Shown here piece by piece: positions 35,560-47,208 of a stretch of 64,000 nucleotides of DNA. This stretch comes from Morinoia aosen (taxonomy: Eukaryota; Arthropoda; Malacostraca; Amphipoda; Talitridae): NCBI GenBank assembly GCA_030386875.1, contig CM059566.1:44738068-44802067 (forward strand), given 5' to 3'. The notes below the pieces were generated by a model. It was not told the origin of the DNA and did no database searches. It worked only from the letters and a program-made list of their open reading frames with translations. The number at the start of each line of letters is the position of its first letter. Positions within the stretch are counted from its first letter, which is position 1. Both the position numbers and the translations under genes were made by a program.

Positions 35560-36566
35560 CTAGATGAGTTAGTTTAAGTCTCCTTAACCACAACTAAAGT
35601 TTCCCGAAGTGAGAAAGTGTGCGCCAAGCGCCATCCATGCCCCTCTTCCCCCGTGCACCTCAGAGGTCTTATAAGCGGTGAGCTCTTTAGGGCCCGCGCA
35701 TTTGGTTCGCGTCCCCACCTGTACAGCATCCTACCAGTAAACGCTGCTCTTCTCCATTGTTATCTCTAACCTCTGTCTGTAGATGCTCTCCTTATAATAG
35801 ATTTCTCGTTGCTCTGGCTGTCTGTGCAGATCCTCTTCTTAGTCGATACAATAATTTTCGTCACTATACGATCTTCACGGTAGTTCTCTTGATTTCTCTG
35901 TAGTTATCAGTCATCTTCTTCTCTGCCTCATAGATTTGCTGAAATCACCGGATCTTCTTCTCACACTTCTGTAGGTTTCTCGTCGAATACTATATCTTCT
36001 TCACTTCCTTAAAACCTCCTTATTTTCTGTTACACACGGAGTCGTAAATTCACCACCAACTGTGCCACCAATATACAGGCAGACAGAGGTTAGAGATAAC
36101 AATGGAGAAGAGCAGCGTTTACTGGTAGGATGCTGTACAGGTGGGGACGCGAACCAAATGCGCGGGCCCTAAAGAGCTCACCGCTTATAAGACCTCTGAG
36201 GTGCACGGGGGAAGAGGGGCATGGATGGCACTTGGCGCACAAAAGGAGGAAGGATCCATTTGGTACGGAGTTAACGGGAACAGGGTATCATTGCACAAAG
36301 TGTGTTCCCACCCAAGATCCCTCCGAATAGAAACAGCGAGTTAGAAAACAAGCATATGAAACAAGATGAAAGCCGAAGGAGAAGAAAGTTTCATGCTGAA
36401 AAAACGGACAGGCAGTGAGCCGGGAAACGATGGTCTGTGACAAAACAAGAATGTATTCTATTTCAATCGAATGACTGCCTACCTAATCATCAGCTCGAGG
36501 CATCACATTTTGCCCCACTGGGAGCGCTAATACACCTAGATTCAATAGTTGTATCCTCCTGAGGGG
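35560..36566 (-). repeat. family A, copy 10 (long subtype), split by the 624-bp element
   Basis: The reverse-strand copy has its 3' end at 35560-35617 (GAGTTAGTTTAAGTCTCCTT) and resumes at 36242 (AAAGGAGGAAGGATCC). It includes the internal block (GTGTTCCCACCCAAGATCCC) and ends at GTTGTATCCTCCTGAGGGG. Confidence 0.82.
35618..36241. mobile_element. 624-bp element with ~163-bp near-identical terminal inverted repeats
   Basis: Arms 35618-35780 and 36081-36241 are reverse complements with one mismatch seen in ~160 bases. The termini are TGTGCGCCAAG and CTTGGCGCACA. AAAG flanks both sides, a likely 4-bp target duplication. The ~300-bp centre is pyrimidine-rich and has no ORF. It is inserted in a family A copy, whose two halves give the empty site. 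Near-identical arms point to recent insertion or arm conversion. The superfamily is not recognised. Confidence 0.85.
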
Positions 36567-36966
36567 TCCACACTGAGTGAGCGAAAACGAGAGTAAAACA
36601 TTCTCCTTACACAGTAGTTCGCTACTGCTCTCGAAACTGCTGTGTTGTCATTTATAACAAAATCAGTCTGCTATACGTGGGTCAATCGCACAGATCGTCT
36701 GGATGTTTTATTGCAAAGTTATAAATTCTATTTTATAGTTAATGAAGATGAGATTTATAGCTGACGCAGGATGCGCAGTTTCATTCAATATTCGTGTCGA
36801 TGCGTGATTTTGTTGAAAATGAGGTTCTGCTACGACCATCCTGCGTTTCTTGACATTTTGCCTACGCTTCCATTACTTGCTCGTCTTTTTATCGTTTTTT
36901 CGCGCATCCCCGAGGTAGTTTTAGCTAGTTAAGTTGTACAGCAGAGATATAAATTTCTAATGGCAT

Positions 36967-37290
36967 GTTATCGATGGGAATTAGCGCTCCCAGGGAAAAT
37001 GTGAGAGGGCCGAGCTGAAAGTTAAGTAGGCCTCCTTTTAGTTGAAAAGAAAGGATTTTGGCTTTGTAATGGACCACATTTTTTCGGTTCACTACTCTTC
37101 TGTTTTTCAGCACCTACTACTTTCTTCTTCAACTTTTATCTTGTTTCATGAACTTCTTTCCAAACTGTTTCTATTTCTCTTCTGCATGGATTTATTTATC
37201 TCCGAACTAAATGGCGCCTTCCTCCTTCCTCTCCACGAAACGCTCTTTTTTTAGCAGGTTAGGGAGGCTTAAACTAACTTATTATCTAAT
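36967..37290 (+). repeat. family A, copy 11
   Basis: GATGGGAATTAGCGCTCCCA, TTTTCGGTTCACTACTCTTC, then AGGGAGGCTTAAACTAACTT. Short subtype with a small internal deletion. Confidence 0.8.
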
Positions 37291-37795
37291 TTTCCAAAGA
37301 TGTGCCAAACCTGAAGCGCAACACGTTTAATGCGTTGACTTGAACGTTTAATCGGTAAATTTGCCTTTGCTCCAGCACCAAAGCAACAAACTTTTAGGTG
37401 ATGTCATTGGGTATCAGGCGTAAATTCGCCTCTGTATTTGGTCTTTTAATTTAACTTCCAAGTGTTGTTCTTAAAATGTATGAGTTCATGTTGAAGTTGA
37501 AGATCAAAATGGCCAACATTCGTGCGGCAGAGCACACAACAGTGGAAGAAGTGTCTGATACGAGCGTACGGGAGTACGTCTTTGTCACATAGGACTTATA
37601 TTGAGCGAGTGTTCGCTGGAATATGTCGTGTTTATCTCTTCACGAATGTTTTGTTTGTTATTGAAGAATATTTTAAAAATTGTAGGCTTATTTCTTCAAG
37701 TTTTAACACAGAACCTGTACTACTGACAAACACTTGTTTAATTTTTATCATTGTGTTTGAGATATTCTTTAATCTTTGATTTCATAGTCGCAACC

Positions 37796-38155
37796 CCACA
37801 TGGGGAGACATCTGTTGTATCTATGAAAATTAAGCAGTTTCAGAGGAAATATGTGAGGTCCCGAGCTAAAGGTTAGATAGGTCTTCCTTTTGTTGAAATA
37901 GAATAGGTTTTTGCTTTGATTCGGACCATCTTTTTCGGTTCACTACTGTCCTGTTTTTTCAGCGCCTACTACTTTCTCCTTCAACTTTATCTTGTTAAAT
38001 GAAATTCTTTCTCAACTTGCTGTTTCTATGAACCTTCTGCATAGTTCCCGCAAACCTCTAAATCTATACTAAATGGTGCGTTCCTTCTTCCTCTTTTTGT
38101 AACACCGTTATTGCGGTTTGCGAGGCTTTATCCAACATCTAATCTATTCTAATAT
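37796..38155 (+). repeat. family A, copy 12
   Basis: GGGGAGACATCTGTTGTATC through TTTTTCGGTTCACTACTGTC to a tail ACATCTAATCTATTCTAA. Short subtype. Confidence 0.8.
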
Positions 38156-38631
38156 AATTTTCATTGTCGGCAACAAAAGCAGATGAAAAATGAAGCAAAC
38201 CGTTCTCTTTTTAATTTTATGACATATCACATTACCTACCTATAGTTTATTCGTATTTCTATTTACTATACAAAGAGATAATTGTTAAATTTTATTTGGA
38301 AAGAAACTCTATGTACTTCATATACTAGGGTGGGTAATAAGGTCTAATTAGAAAAAATTTCGCAGCAAGCTACACTACTACGAAGGTGTAAGTTGCTTAA
38401 ATATTCCGCTCGAGAATAATTGTTGTTGTCTGCCGTCTGTACTGTCTTCTTTGTCTTTGTGTTGAGTTACTCTCCGCACTGCTCATCTTGAGGGGAGCTC
38501 TCCCGCGAGAAAGTCTGACCCTCATATAAAGCTAAACTTCAGTAATTTATTGGTGGTGACTAACGTGTATCTTTGATACACACCTTCCAAAATGGAATCC
38601 GCACGGAAATGCATATTTCATAACCGAACTA

Positions 38632-38700
38632 TCACTATTATAAAACCTCCTCCCGTCCGTCCGTTTGTCACACTCTTCTGTAATCGATAGCTATGATAGC
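38632..38700 (+). mobile_element. Helitron-like 5' terminus (copy 3)
   Basis: TCACTATTATAAAACC is followed by TCCTCCCGTCCGTCCGTTTG and TCACACTC, matching the leaders at 27160 and 28232. The repeat ORF at 39062 lies downstream. The 3' end was not found. Confidence 0.55.
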
Positions 38701-39061
38701 AACAAGGATAAAGCTTAAGAAAAACAAGAAATTATTCTACTGCATTATTTTTCTGTGGTGATTTAATTCCCTTTCACTCGCATTATGGTATCTAGAATAC
38801 GCAATCGGCTTATTTTTACAAATACATATTTTCTTTGGAGCTTTCTCTGTTGAAATTCATCATGTTGCTTAGATATTTTTAATTGCTTATGCGAAAAGAA
38901 ATGTTTTAAATTCGTTTGACCGGTAGCCTGGCTACCACTTAGTATTAAGGTCCGAGATTTTGAAACTTGAGTTATTGTCTTCGAAACTGTGATTTTCTTG
39001 AAATGCTTCGAAGAGATATTGGTCGACATTTCAGAATAAAATTCCAGCAAAAGAGGCCACT

Positions 39062-39472
39062 ATGGATAGATATGTGTCCAACCGCAAGAGAGAAGGAGCA
39101 AGACTTCGTCAGCAAGAAAACCGCCGAAGACGATCGAATGAACAGCACGAAATGGCAAGACGAAGCAATGCTGCTCGCCAACGAGAAGCTAGAGCTAAAT
39201 TGACCCTTGAACGGCGTTTGGAAATTCTACGGAATAATTCAGAGCAACACCGAGTAGCTACAGAGAGCTTAACATGTGAAAGAAGTGCGGAAATTCTTCG
39301 GCATAGCGCTGGACAACATCGAGTAGCACGAGAGAATTTAACTCAAGAAAGAAGGGATGAAATTCTTCAGACTAAGGCCGAACAGCATCGACTTGCACAA
39401 GCGAATTTAACTCAAGATAGAAAGGATAAAATTCTGCAGATTAATGCCGACCAGCACGTGTGCACTATATAG
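39062..39472 (+). CDS. 23-residue-repeat protein, probably a Helitron-associated N-terminal remnant
   Basis: The ORF of 136 codons has a basic start (RKREGARLRQQENRRRRS) followed by four 23-residue repeats. Each resembles LTQERRDEILQTKAEQHRLA plus three residues, starting at about residues 49, 72, 95 and 118; the last is incomplete. A 23-residue period with R/Q/E-rich helices is the hallmark of STPR ('score and three') DNA-binding repeats, also seen near the N-terminus of some arthropod Helitron proteins. It lies 430 bp inside the Helitron-like 5' end at 38632. No Rep or helicase domain follows before the stop, so it is a truncated or decayed copy. Confidence 0.55.
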   Translation: MDRYVSNRKREGARLRQQENRRRRSNEQHEMARRSNAARQREARAKLTLERRLEILRNNSEQHRVATESLTCERSAEILRHSAGQHRVARENLTQERRDEILQTKAEQHRLAQANLTQDRKDKILQINADQHVCTI

Positions 39473-39967
39473 TTGCTGTTAAAAGTGAGAGTGAAGGTTT
39501 TTTCTTTGTTCGTGTAAAAAAAAACACAATCTAGTGTGTGACTTTAATATCTTTAAATGTTATACTCGCACATCCAAAAACAAATTTCAACCAAAAAAAA
39601 TTTCGGCCACCCTGATTTTTAATCTATGCAGAACATACTCACATTTGCGAGGAATTTCGCATCTCCTTCAGATTCATGCAGGCACACCATTAATCGAAAC
39701 TGCACCTGTGCTCATGCTTGGGCTATGTATGCATGGCGTCGATCTGAAATCCCCATTTCTCTCAAGTACAAAGTCTCCTATCGTTAATCAAGTCAGTAAA
39801 TTTGTCTTCAACTTCAGATTGAAAGTGCTCAAATTAGCATCTTTTGATAAGTGAACTATCAGACTGCACGGCTATAAGCCTTGGATTTTTGAAGCGGTTT
39901 CAGCGTAGACTTAGGCAAAAGATTGTTTCAATTGACTAGTTAATGGTGACGTGGTAGTGGCGTTACA

Positions 39968-40470
39968 GTCCGATGTTGCGCATAACTCTTTGATGTCGTA
40001 CAGAACACTTTGATGTTGCACAGGACATTTTGATGTTGCACAGGACATTTTGATGTTGCACAGGACATTTTGATGTTGCACAGGACATTTTTATGTTGCA
40101 CAGGACATTTTGATGTTGCACAGGCTTCTTCGATGTTGCACAGTGCATTTTGATGTTGCACAGGACATTTTGATGATGCACAGGACATTTTGATGTTGCA
40201 CAGGACATTTTGATGTTGCTCAGGACATTTTGATGTTGCACAGGCCTCTTTGATGTTGCATAGGACATTTGGATGTTGCACAGGCCTCTTTTATGTTGCA
40301 CAGGACATTTTGATGTTGCACATGACATTTTGGTGTTGCATGGGTCACTTTGATGCTGCTCAGGTCCCTTTGTTGTTGCACAGTTCACTTTGATGTTGCA
40401 CAGGACTCATTTATGCTGCTCAGAACACTTTAATGCTGCGCACAAATCTTTAACGCAGCACAGAACACTT
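39968..40470. repeat. 20-bp minisatellite, about 24 copies
   Basis: The unit is CAGGACATTTTGATGTTGCA, regular from 40010 to 40320 and decaying on the right into ATGCTGCTCAG variants. Confidence 0.93.
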
Positions 40471-40475
40471 CAACA

Positions 40476-40640
40476 CCAGACCGAGATAAGAAACAACAGC
40501 TGAGAGCCTCCTCCCGCCCCCGTAGAAGGTCACCCGTCACGCAATGCTCTAAGATCACGTCGGATCGATGGCTCAGATGTCTTACAGATGAAGGCTTTGG
40601 AAATCGATGGCAGAACGACTTGTTTCTCGACAGCCTTGCT
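40476..40640. CDS. possible exon between the 20-bp and GCTGTT arrays, strand uncertain
   Basis: The plus strand, after TTCAACACCAG, is open with SRPRRRSPVTQC and DRWLRCLTDEGFGNRWQNDL but lacks a good donor. The minus strand offers VEKQVVLPSISKAFI with donor ATCT|GTAAGA. This is another GC-rich island squeezed between tandem arrays. Confidence 0.22.
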
Positions 40641-40803
40641 GCTGTTGCTTACAGCTGTTCCTGCTGCTGCTCACAGCTGTTGCTGCTTCTGCTGCTTACA
40701 GCTGTTGCTGCTGCTCATAGATGTTGCTGTTGCTGCTGTTGCTGCTGCTGCTGATGCTGTTGCTGCTTACAGCTGTAACTGCTTATTGCTGTTCCTGCTC
40801 ACA
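40630..40803. repeat. GCTGTTGCTGCT-type repeat
   Basis: Irregular trinucleotide/hexanucleotide repeat with CTTACAGCTGTTGCTG units. Read on the minus strand these give repeated CAGCTGTAAGCAGCAG, combining donor-like GTAAGC and CAG. Confidence 0.85.
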
Positions 40804-40804
40804 G

Positions 40805-41160
40805 CCCCTGAGAGGGATACAATTATTCTATCTATGGAAAGGGGCACTCCCATGGGGAAAATGTGTGAGGGCCCAAACTGAGAGGCAGGCCTAAGATTCA
40901 TGAAATATTTTTTGTTAAATTTAGTAATGTTAAGGACCACCTTTTCTCGGTTCACTGCTGTCTTGATTTTCAGCACCTACTACTTTTTTTTTTAAATTTA
41001 TCATATTTCATTAACTTCTTTCTTAACATACAGTTTCTATGCTCCTTCGGCATTGATTCCGCGTTCCCTTATCTCCATACTAAATGCTTCTTTCCTCCTT
41101 TCTCTCCTTAAAAAGTTTTTTTTTGCAATTAGGGAGGCTTTAAATAACGTCTTATCTAAT
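40805..41160 (+). repeat. family A, copy 13
   Basis: GAGAGGGATACAATTATTCT, CTCCCATGGGGAAAATGTG, GGTTCACTGCTGTCTTGATT, AGGGAGGCTTTAAATAACG. Short subtype. Confidence 0.8.
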
Positions 41161-41629
41161 CTTTATTTTTCCTATCGAGGGTTTAAATCCCTTTTTCGTC
41201 GCTAGGTGTTGAAAATTTTTTTTTTTCACTAAATCGTAGAATTTCTACATTCTGTATAGAATGATGTCAGTTTAATAACCATTGTTTCTTATACGTGGAA
41301 ACCTCTGATTCACATCAGTAAGGAGGACCGTTAGGGTGCCGCGACACAGCTACTGCTGCTCACAGCTCTGTGGTCTCCTTGCGTCATTGATTTCACGGGA
41401 TCGAAGTTCTTAGTTGAGGGAACGAGTCCCTCACATTCCATAGCGTCACGTGTTTTGCGTTTTGCACGAGTAACTTTTGGTTTGTGACTCGCGTTTTGAG
41501 TTAGTTTGCAGCGCTCTTCCCCTGAGGGACAATGCGGAACTTTATATGGTGAGAAACTTGAGCTTATGGAGTAAATTCATAGCTTAAAAATCACGTGGCT
41601 TTTACAGTGTCTGGTATTCAAATGTATTG
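41161..41629. other. anonymous sequence
   Basis: Nothing supportable between family A copy 13 and the 15-bp array. Confidence 0.55.
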
Positions 41630-41967
41630 CACGGGTGTGTCTTGCGCGTGTGTGTCTTGTACGTGTGTGTCTTGTACGTGTGTGTGTCTTGTACGTGTGT
41701 GTCTTGTACGTGTGTGACTTGTACATGTGTGTCTTGCACGTGTGTCTTGCACGTGTGTGTCTTGCACGTGTGTGTCTTGTATGTGTGTTTCCTGTACGTG
41801 TGTGTCTTGTACGTGTGTGTCTTGCACGTGTGTGTTTTGTACGTGTGTGTTTTGTACGTGTGTGTCTTGCACGTGTGTGTTTTGCACGTGTGTGTCTTGC
41901 ACGTGTGTGTCTTGCACGTGTGTGTCTTGTACGTGTGTGTCTTGTACGTGTGTGTCTTGTACGTGCA
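41630..41967. repeat. 15-bp minisatellite, about 22 copies
   Basis: The unit is CTTGTACGTGTGTGT, with TGC for TAC in many copies. Long frames in several readings are repeat artefacts. It begins at the donor of the candidate exon 41963-42092. Confidence 0.93.
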
Positions 41968-42092
41968 ACAGACCCTGAATGCTCGGGCGTAAGCAAAGCA
42001 GATCGCCACACCCATCGAACAGCAGAGGTAGCAAGGGAGACCAGGGCGCGAATACTCAGTGCAGCGCCGTTCACGGCCCGCCCAACTAACGC
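41963..42092 (-). CDS. candidate exon next to the 15-bp minisatellite
   Basis: Forty-three codons plus one base on the minus strand ([37 protein letters not shown]) lie between GAGAGTGCAG and GCAC|GTACAAG. The donor region ACGTACAAGACACAC is the unit of the adjoining array. It starts in phase 0, so it could follow the carbonic-anhydrase exon ending at 48351, but nothing in its sequence proves that. Confidence 0.33.
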
Positions 42093-43732
42093 CTGCACTC
42101 TCCCTTAGGAAAAGAAACCTGGAAATCCGAGGCTCTAGCCAGGGCTCCCAGCATATACTGTTTGTGGGCAGAGCTTTTGAATTCTAAGCAGGCGCCTTTG
42201 CTGTACTACGTGTGTATTTGCCCGCGTTGTTCTCAAATGAGCTCGAAATTTGCCGCCTGTTCGGTTCTGTCTGTGTTGCATCTTTTTTTTTTGTGGGAGC
42301 AGAATTGGAGAACTTACGGGCTGGGACAGTGTTTTTTCTTCGCCGATTCAAAATAGCTCGGGAAATCGCCTCAGCGCAAGTGTTTAAATACGTGGCGGCC
42401 GTTAGGAAGTTTTCGATTAACATGCACTGAGCTTAAAGATTAGCTTTAGTGTTCCTTTTCGCAAGGTCTTTGAAGGACACATGAAGATTGCTGCGTAGCT
42501 CAGAGGTGTGTTTGTGTTCCACAACTCGGAGCCGACTGACGAGTTCACAAAGTCTCTGCAATGATCAGGCAAATCTCGATTGCTGTCTTCACCCCCACCC
42601 TCCCGTAGCGCTTCCAGTTGCAGAAAAGTGTTCTGGGTTTGATGAAGTTTCTAATAACTTCTTTGTTGCACTTTTTATAGGCATTCTAGGATTTATGATG
42701 TTTTCATTTCGTGAGAATTTTCAAGGTTTAGTTTTCAAAATCTTCATTGTTCTATTTTCGACAGATATTTCGGATTTGGTTTCCAATGTCTTCTTTGCTC
42801 AAGTTTTTTGAAGGATGTTTTGGGTTTAGTTTCCAGTGTCTCGTTTGTTCTAATTTTAAAATTTGATTAATATTGTCGCATTTGTTGTATTTTTTGTGGA
42901 TATTTTGGGTATGGAACTTGTTCTATTTCCTTTAATGTCTTCGAACGTCTTGGGTTTGGTGTTTCCAACGGTTCATTTATCTACATTGTTTTAGATGTGG
43001 ATGACATACGTTAATTAAGCTTCGTATAGCTCAAACCTCTCAAATTAAAGCAAACATCATATACTCAGTTTCGGTTTAAGCTGAAAGATGTCTGATAATA
43101 ATCTATGCCTCAAATCCTCAGTGCATTGTTTGTTTAACGAATTATATAATCTTGTCATTACTCACCCTTTAAATTCTGTAAACTGCTTAATGCGCACGGG
43201 ATTAGCTATGAAGTTTCCTAACAGACAATACGGCTCTGATTTGCATTAAATAGATATCGGTTTTCAATCATTCCCCCATCATTACTCTAGTTAGCACAGT
43301 TCACTCTCATAATGTCCCATTGGTCATTACCTGTACCATTTTATTTATTCTTATTCCCATTAAGACTGTAGTCTCCTATACCAATATCGCCAATATTATT
43401 TTCATTATCTATTGCTTCAAAATTACCTCCTCCGTTTCAAGAACTTTGCGTCGAATGAAAGGCTGTTTCTGCCTTATGTTCGGCAGTGTCCAGAACTGGG
43501 CAAAAAATATTGGATAATTAACTCTCATTCAGCTACACAATAAGATACGGGATTTTAATAATAGCTTTAACTTGTTTCCTAACTCACTGTTCATGTGTGC
43601 AGGGTATCTTGCACAGAAATATGCTTGAGATGTTTATGAGTAGCCTGCGAAATAAAATGTTATACATAGTTGGGTTATTGATATGTTGGCAGATTTGAGC
43701 GTTAGAATTTGTTAGCGAATTTGTTAACTTAG

Positions 43733-43915
43733 TGTGGGTGTAGCTCAGTGTGGGTGTAGCTCAGTGTGTGTGTAGCTCTGTGTGTGTGCATGTAGCTCTG
43801 TGTCGGTAGCTGAATGTGGGTAGTTCTGTGTTGGTAACTAAGTGTGCGTAGCTCAGTATGGGTAACTCAGTGGGCATCTAAGTGAGGGCAGTACAATGTG
43901 TGGCTCAGTGTAAAC
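43733..43915. repeat. ~16-bp degenerate repeat
   Basis: AGTGTGGGTGTAGCTC units shorten to GTAACTCAGTGTG variants. It adjoins the GC-rich island at 43930. Confidence 0.8.
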
Positions 43916-43929
43916 TGACGAGCTCGCAG

Positions 43930-44084
43930 CAATGAACCAAGCCCTCTCCTCCTCCCCCTCCAACACCGCCACCTCCCCCTCACGCTCTCAAGGAGCCCTC
44001 TGTCTGGACAGGAGTCCTCCTCAGCATTACGAGCTCGGTTCAAGTTCGCGAAAAGCACCTGCGATAATTTGGCTGCGCGGCGAG
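43930..44084. CDS. candidate exon, strand uncertain
   Basis: This GC-rich island is open on both strands. Plus: GAGCTCGCAG acceptor, SGQESSSALRARFKFAKSTC, donor CGAG|GTAGGC. Minus: acceptor TAATTTGCAG at 44090, LPRRAAKLSQVLFANLNRAR, possible donor GAGAGC|GTGAGG; another minus frame stops after 20 codons at 44027. A ~16-bp array lies on its left. Unrecognised. Confidence 0.3.
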
Positions 44085-44266
44085 GTAGGCTGCAAATTAG
44101 ATGCTAATGATACAGCGCGAAAAGTCGTATCTCGCTGCAAGGTCAGCTGAATAAGTGAAACAAATGACGCGGTGCGCGGCCTCTATTAACTCGGTGGCTC
44201 CTTGCAGGGACCTACAGCAGCGTTGTCTGGTTTGACCGCCTGATGGTCCTGCTCGCGCTGCGTTGC

Positions 44267-44495
44267 TTAACACTTTGACCGCTGCGTGCGCTACGTGTGG
44301 CCTCGGAGGGAGTTTTCATAATGCTGCTGACCGACCCGTAGGCTGGAACTCTATTTTCGTGAATACTTAATTATAGCTGAATGATGGTATGATCCAGGTA
44401 ACGTTTGCTACTTTCAAAATTGCTTTCTACAATTGACTTTAAATTTGAGTTGTGCATTGAACTTCAGTTTCAACCAATTGTTGTCAAAGTATTAA
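44267..44495 (+). mobile_element. family B MITE, copy 2
   Basis: 229 bp, starting TTAACACTTTGACCGCTGCG and ending GTTGTCAAAGTATTAA. The interior contains ATAATGCTGCTGACCGACC and CAATTGACTTTAAATTTGAG. Confidence 0.8.
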
Positions 44496-44543
44496 ATTAT
44501 TTGCTCAACTCTCGCATGCTGTGTATTTCATTTATGGTGCGTG

Positions 44544-44646
44544 GAACATCCGGTGTTTATTTTCTGTTTTGCCTGCATGGACCAGAATTATTCGGTTGAT
44601 AATTCTAGCCCGAGCAGGTAAAACAGAAGAAGAACACCGGATGTTC
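44544..44646. other. 103-nt imperfect hairpin
   Basis: GAACATCCGGTGTT at the left pairs with AACACCGGATGTTC at the right. The pairing continues through TTCTGTTTTGCCTGC/GCAGGTAAAACAGAA and AGAATTAT/ATAATTCT to a 7-base loop, giving a stem of about 47 pairs with some mismatches. The size fits an animal pre-miRNA or a short palindromic MITE. Confidence 0.6.
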
Positions 44647-45258
44647 TCATCCTACACGGACAATACAAAGGTACCAGGTACTGCATAAGGATATAAATTA
44701 TAGTTTGTTTCCTTGATTGCAGTATCGTCTAGGAAGATCTTATGGATTTCATGTTCCTTTGTTTTGGTAATACTTTAATTTGGATTCGGCATCAACGTCA
44801 CGGTGCCTTTGATGTGATCCTTTTTTATGATTTTTGTGATTTTGTTCATAGACACACGAAGCTCTTCATAAACGAAGGCTCTCGATGAGTGTTGATAAGT
44901 CATTTAAGTTATTTGGGTTCGTTATAGTAATACAAAATAGCATTACTTTTGACTCTTTGAACAAAGGAAGAGTGCGATCACCATATTTGTGGTATAGGCT
45001 TCACTGCCTATTGCAGTTTCCTTATTTTAATCTCTAAGTTCAGGGCACCAGATAAATGAATCGATCCTAGAGGTTCATACTTCCACTTTGCTCGAGAGGC
45101 TCAAATAGTACATTCATTCTTAGGAGGTAGTGAAACCTTTCTTATCTATATACGTTCCTAAAATACACAACTTCTGTTACAAGCTTGGTTTGAGGCGAAC
45201 GTGTCTCGCAATATTTATCCAAATATAGATACGAATTAAAGGACATACTGCGGTTTAA

Positions 45259-45339
45259 TTTTCCATTTTTAACCCAACAGAGAAATCATCAAGACAACAA
45301 TAGCCTTGGTGATTTCTCTGGTGAGTTAAAATAGGAAAA
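45259..45339. other. 81-nt imperfect hairpin
   Basis: TTTTCCATTTTTAACCCAAC continuing AGAGAAATCATCAAGA pairs with CCTTGGTGATTTCTCTGG continuing TGAGTTAAAATAGGAAAA, about 36 pairs with seven mismatches and a ~9-base loop. Weak pairing continues outward. Pre-miRNA-like or MITE-like; not recognised as a known miRNA. Confidence 0.55.
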
Positions 45340-47208
45340 GCCGCCGTAATCTGGACTTTGAGAGTATTCAGCCAGCTCAGATTTGTTAGTGAATTTCTCT
45401 TTACCCTGTTCGATCTCGTCTTAAATTTCTGCCTATCAGAATTGATATGCCAAATGACTTGATGTACTTAAATTCCTTCGCAACTGCACCTGTTTTATTG
45501 AAGAAAATTCATTTTTATCACGTGGTCTACGGAAACATAGGTGCGCTATTTCATATTTTAATTGAAATTGCCGTTTTTTATTTGTCTGGAAGGTAAAAAT
45601 TTTATTCGCATCACACAATGTGCATATTAATCCCGTGTCAACTATCATCTTTTAAGTGGAGGTTCAAATCCTGCGCTCGTGAGTAGAAAGTAAGTATTGC
45701 TGATGAAGTTATGCTTTGTGGCGGGAGAGATGATTTACTGTTCCATAACTTTATATTTAATGGACACAAATTCTTGAATAAATTCTCTCATTATTATTAC
45801 TTGAGCATCACGGTACAAATTTATGTTACCCTTAAATACCTTGAATCATTCCCTGGCTTGAAGACTTGCCATGCGGCACAACTCAAATCTGTAGTACAAT
45901 GAGTACGAGTGGGAACTCAACCTCTGCTAGCCTCACCGTTTTTTATGAAACGCTGATTATAACAGAGCACAAAATTACTTCTTTTGTGACCATTTAAAGC
46001 ACCTTCACTATCTAAGCTACTTGAACTTGAAAATGAAATGCATTCGCATGCCATATGAAATAGCTCCCACACAATATTCAGTAGACTTTAAAACCATCTC
46101 ACATCAGCGGTTTGTATCAGAGTTTTTTGAGATGGAACGTGATCTGAGTATCGGCAGCATAGTTAAGCCCAATGCACTTCTGTCAGCAGCTTCAGCGCCG
46201 ACAAAATTGGTTATCAGGAGAACGTCCAAGTTTTTACGATGTCGTCTAAGCAACGCCACCCCAAAACTGCATGCTCTTTTCCTTGGGGACCGAACTAAGC
46301 ACAAAAATTTCTCTGTTTCTTTCTCACTCATAAATAGGGAACTTTTGCGGGACATCCAAGCGAGAACTTTGGGGCATGATTTGGGGTCATTTAGATAACG
46401 CATTACGACGGCAGTGCGGACTTTGACTGAGCCCGAGCCATATTTTTTTGAGGACAGTTTTGCAATTTTTGACGGATGCTAAAGAGTGCAGGAGCAGGCG
46501 GCGCGGAAAATATGGTGATCCGAAGATGAGACCGAGGCGAGCCGAGAACGGTGCGATAGCTGGCGCCCCGAATAGCTCGAAATATTAGACGATATCAGCA
46601 GAAATATGATAACATATTCTCGCCACCGGCTGTCCGCTGCAATGGCGTCGAGGCCCCGGGAAACCAGAGAAACTCCCGCTTGTGTTGTAGGAAAATGAGC
46701 GCTGAGAAATGGTATAATATAACGTTATAGGCAGCTCATCTACTCGGAATAAAAAGGAACTGGCTTAGAAGAACGGTCGGACAATAATGTGGGCGAATAA
46801 CTCAGAGGAACAACGGGCGTAGAAACGCAGCAGGTGTACGCGTATGAATCGAAATTTGGCAATATGTGCCATGCTGATATCAGGCTAACACGTCGAGTTT
46901 TTGTTGGCAAAGGGCTTTTGAACTATCGTTACTGAATAACTGTTCGCGAAATTTCGTATGAGCAGATTTATTCTCGGTTGATAAAAACAAATTTCGGTAG
47001 AGCATCGATTTGTACGTGCAGACACTGTTTTGTAAGGAACGACGACTTAGAACTAAAATTTTAAGTTAATATAATAGTTTGGCAATAAGTTTTAAAAAGT
47101 ATAGCTGATGAATGTTGGGATTTCAGAAAAGAACTTTTGAATGAACGTGCTGATGCTTGGTAGCCGAGTTTTTCTCGACCGTACATCGATCGATACTTTC
47201 ACCTCACG
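45340..47208. other. anonymous sequence
   Basis: An ORF at 46021-46398 (opposite-strand frame also open) lacks recognisable motifs. Confidence 0.5.

Noticed and set aside
39940..40388. Minus-strand ORFs of CNIKMSCATSKCPVQHQ type
   Set aside because: Frames through the 20-bp minisatellite (20-residue period in every frame), not a gene.
41577..42108. ORFs of KTHTC, VSCTC and similar repeats on both strands
   Set aside because: By-products of the 15-bp array. Only the non-repetitive end at 41963-42092 is kept as a candidate exon.
45667..45677. Box-B-like GGTTCAAATCC (also at about 53042)
   Set aside because: An isolated 11-mer with no A box or stem partners; chance expectation in this length is not negligible.
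46021..46403. Overlapping ORFs on both strands of 125 and 99 codons
   Set aside because: No motifs, no splice context, and both strands equally open.
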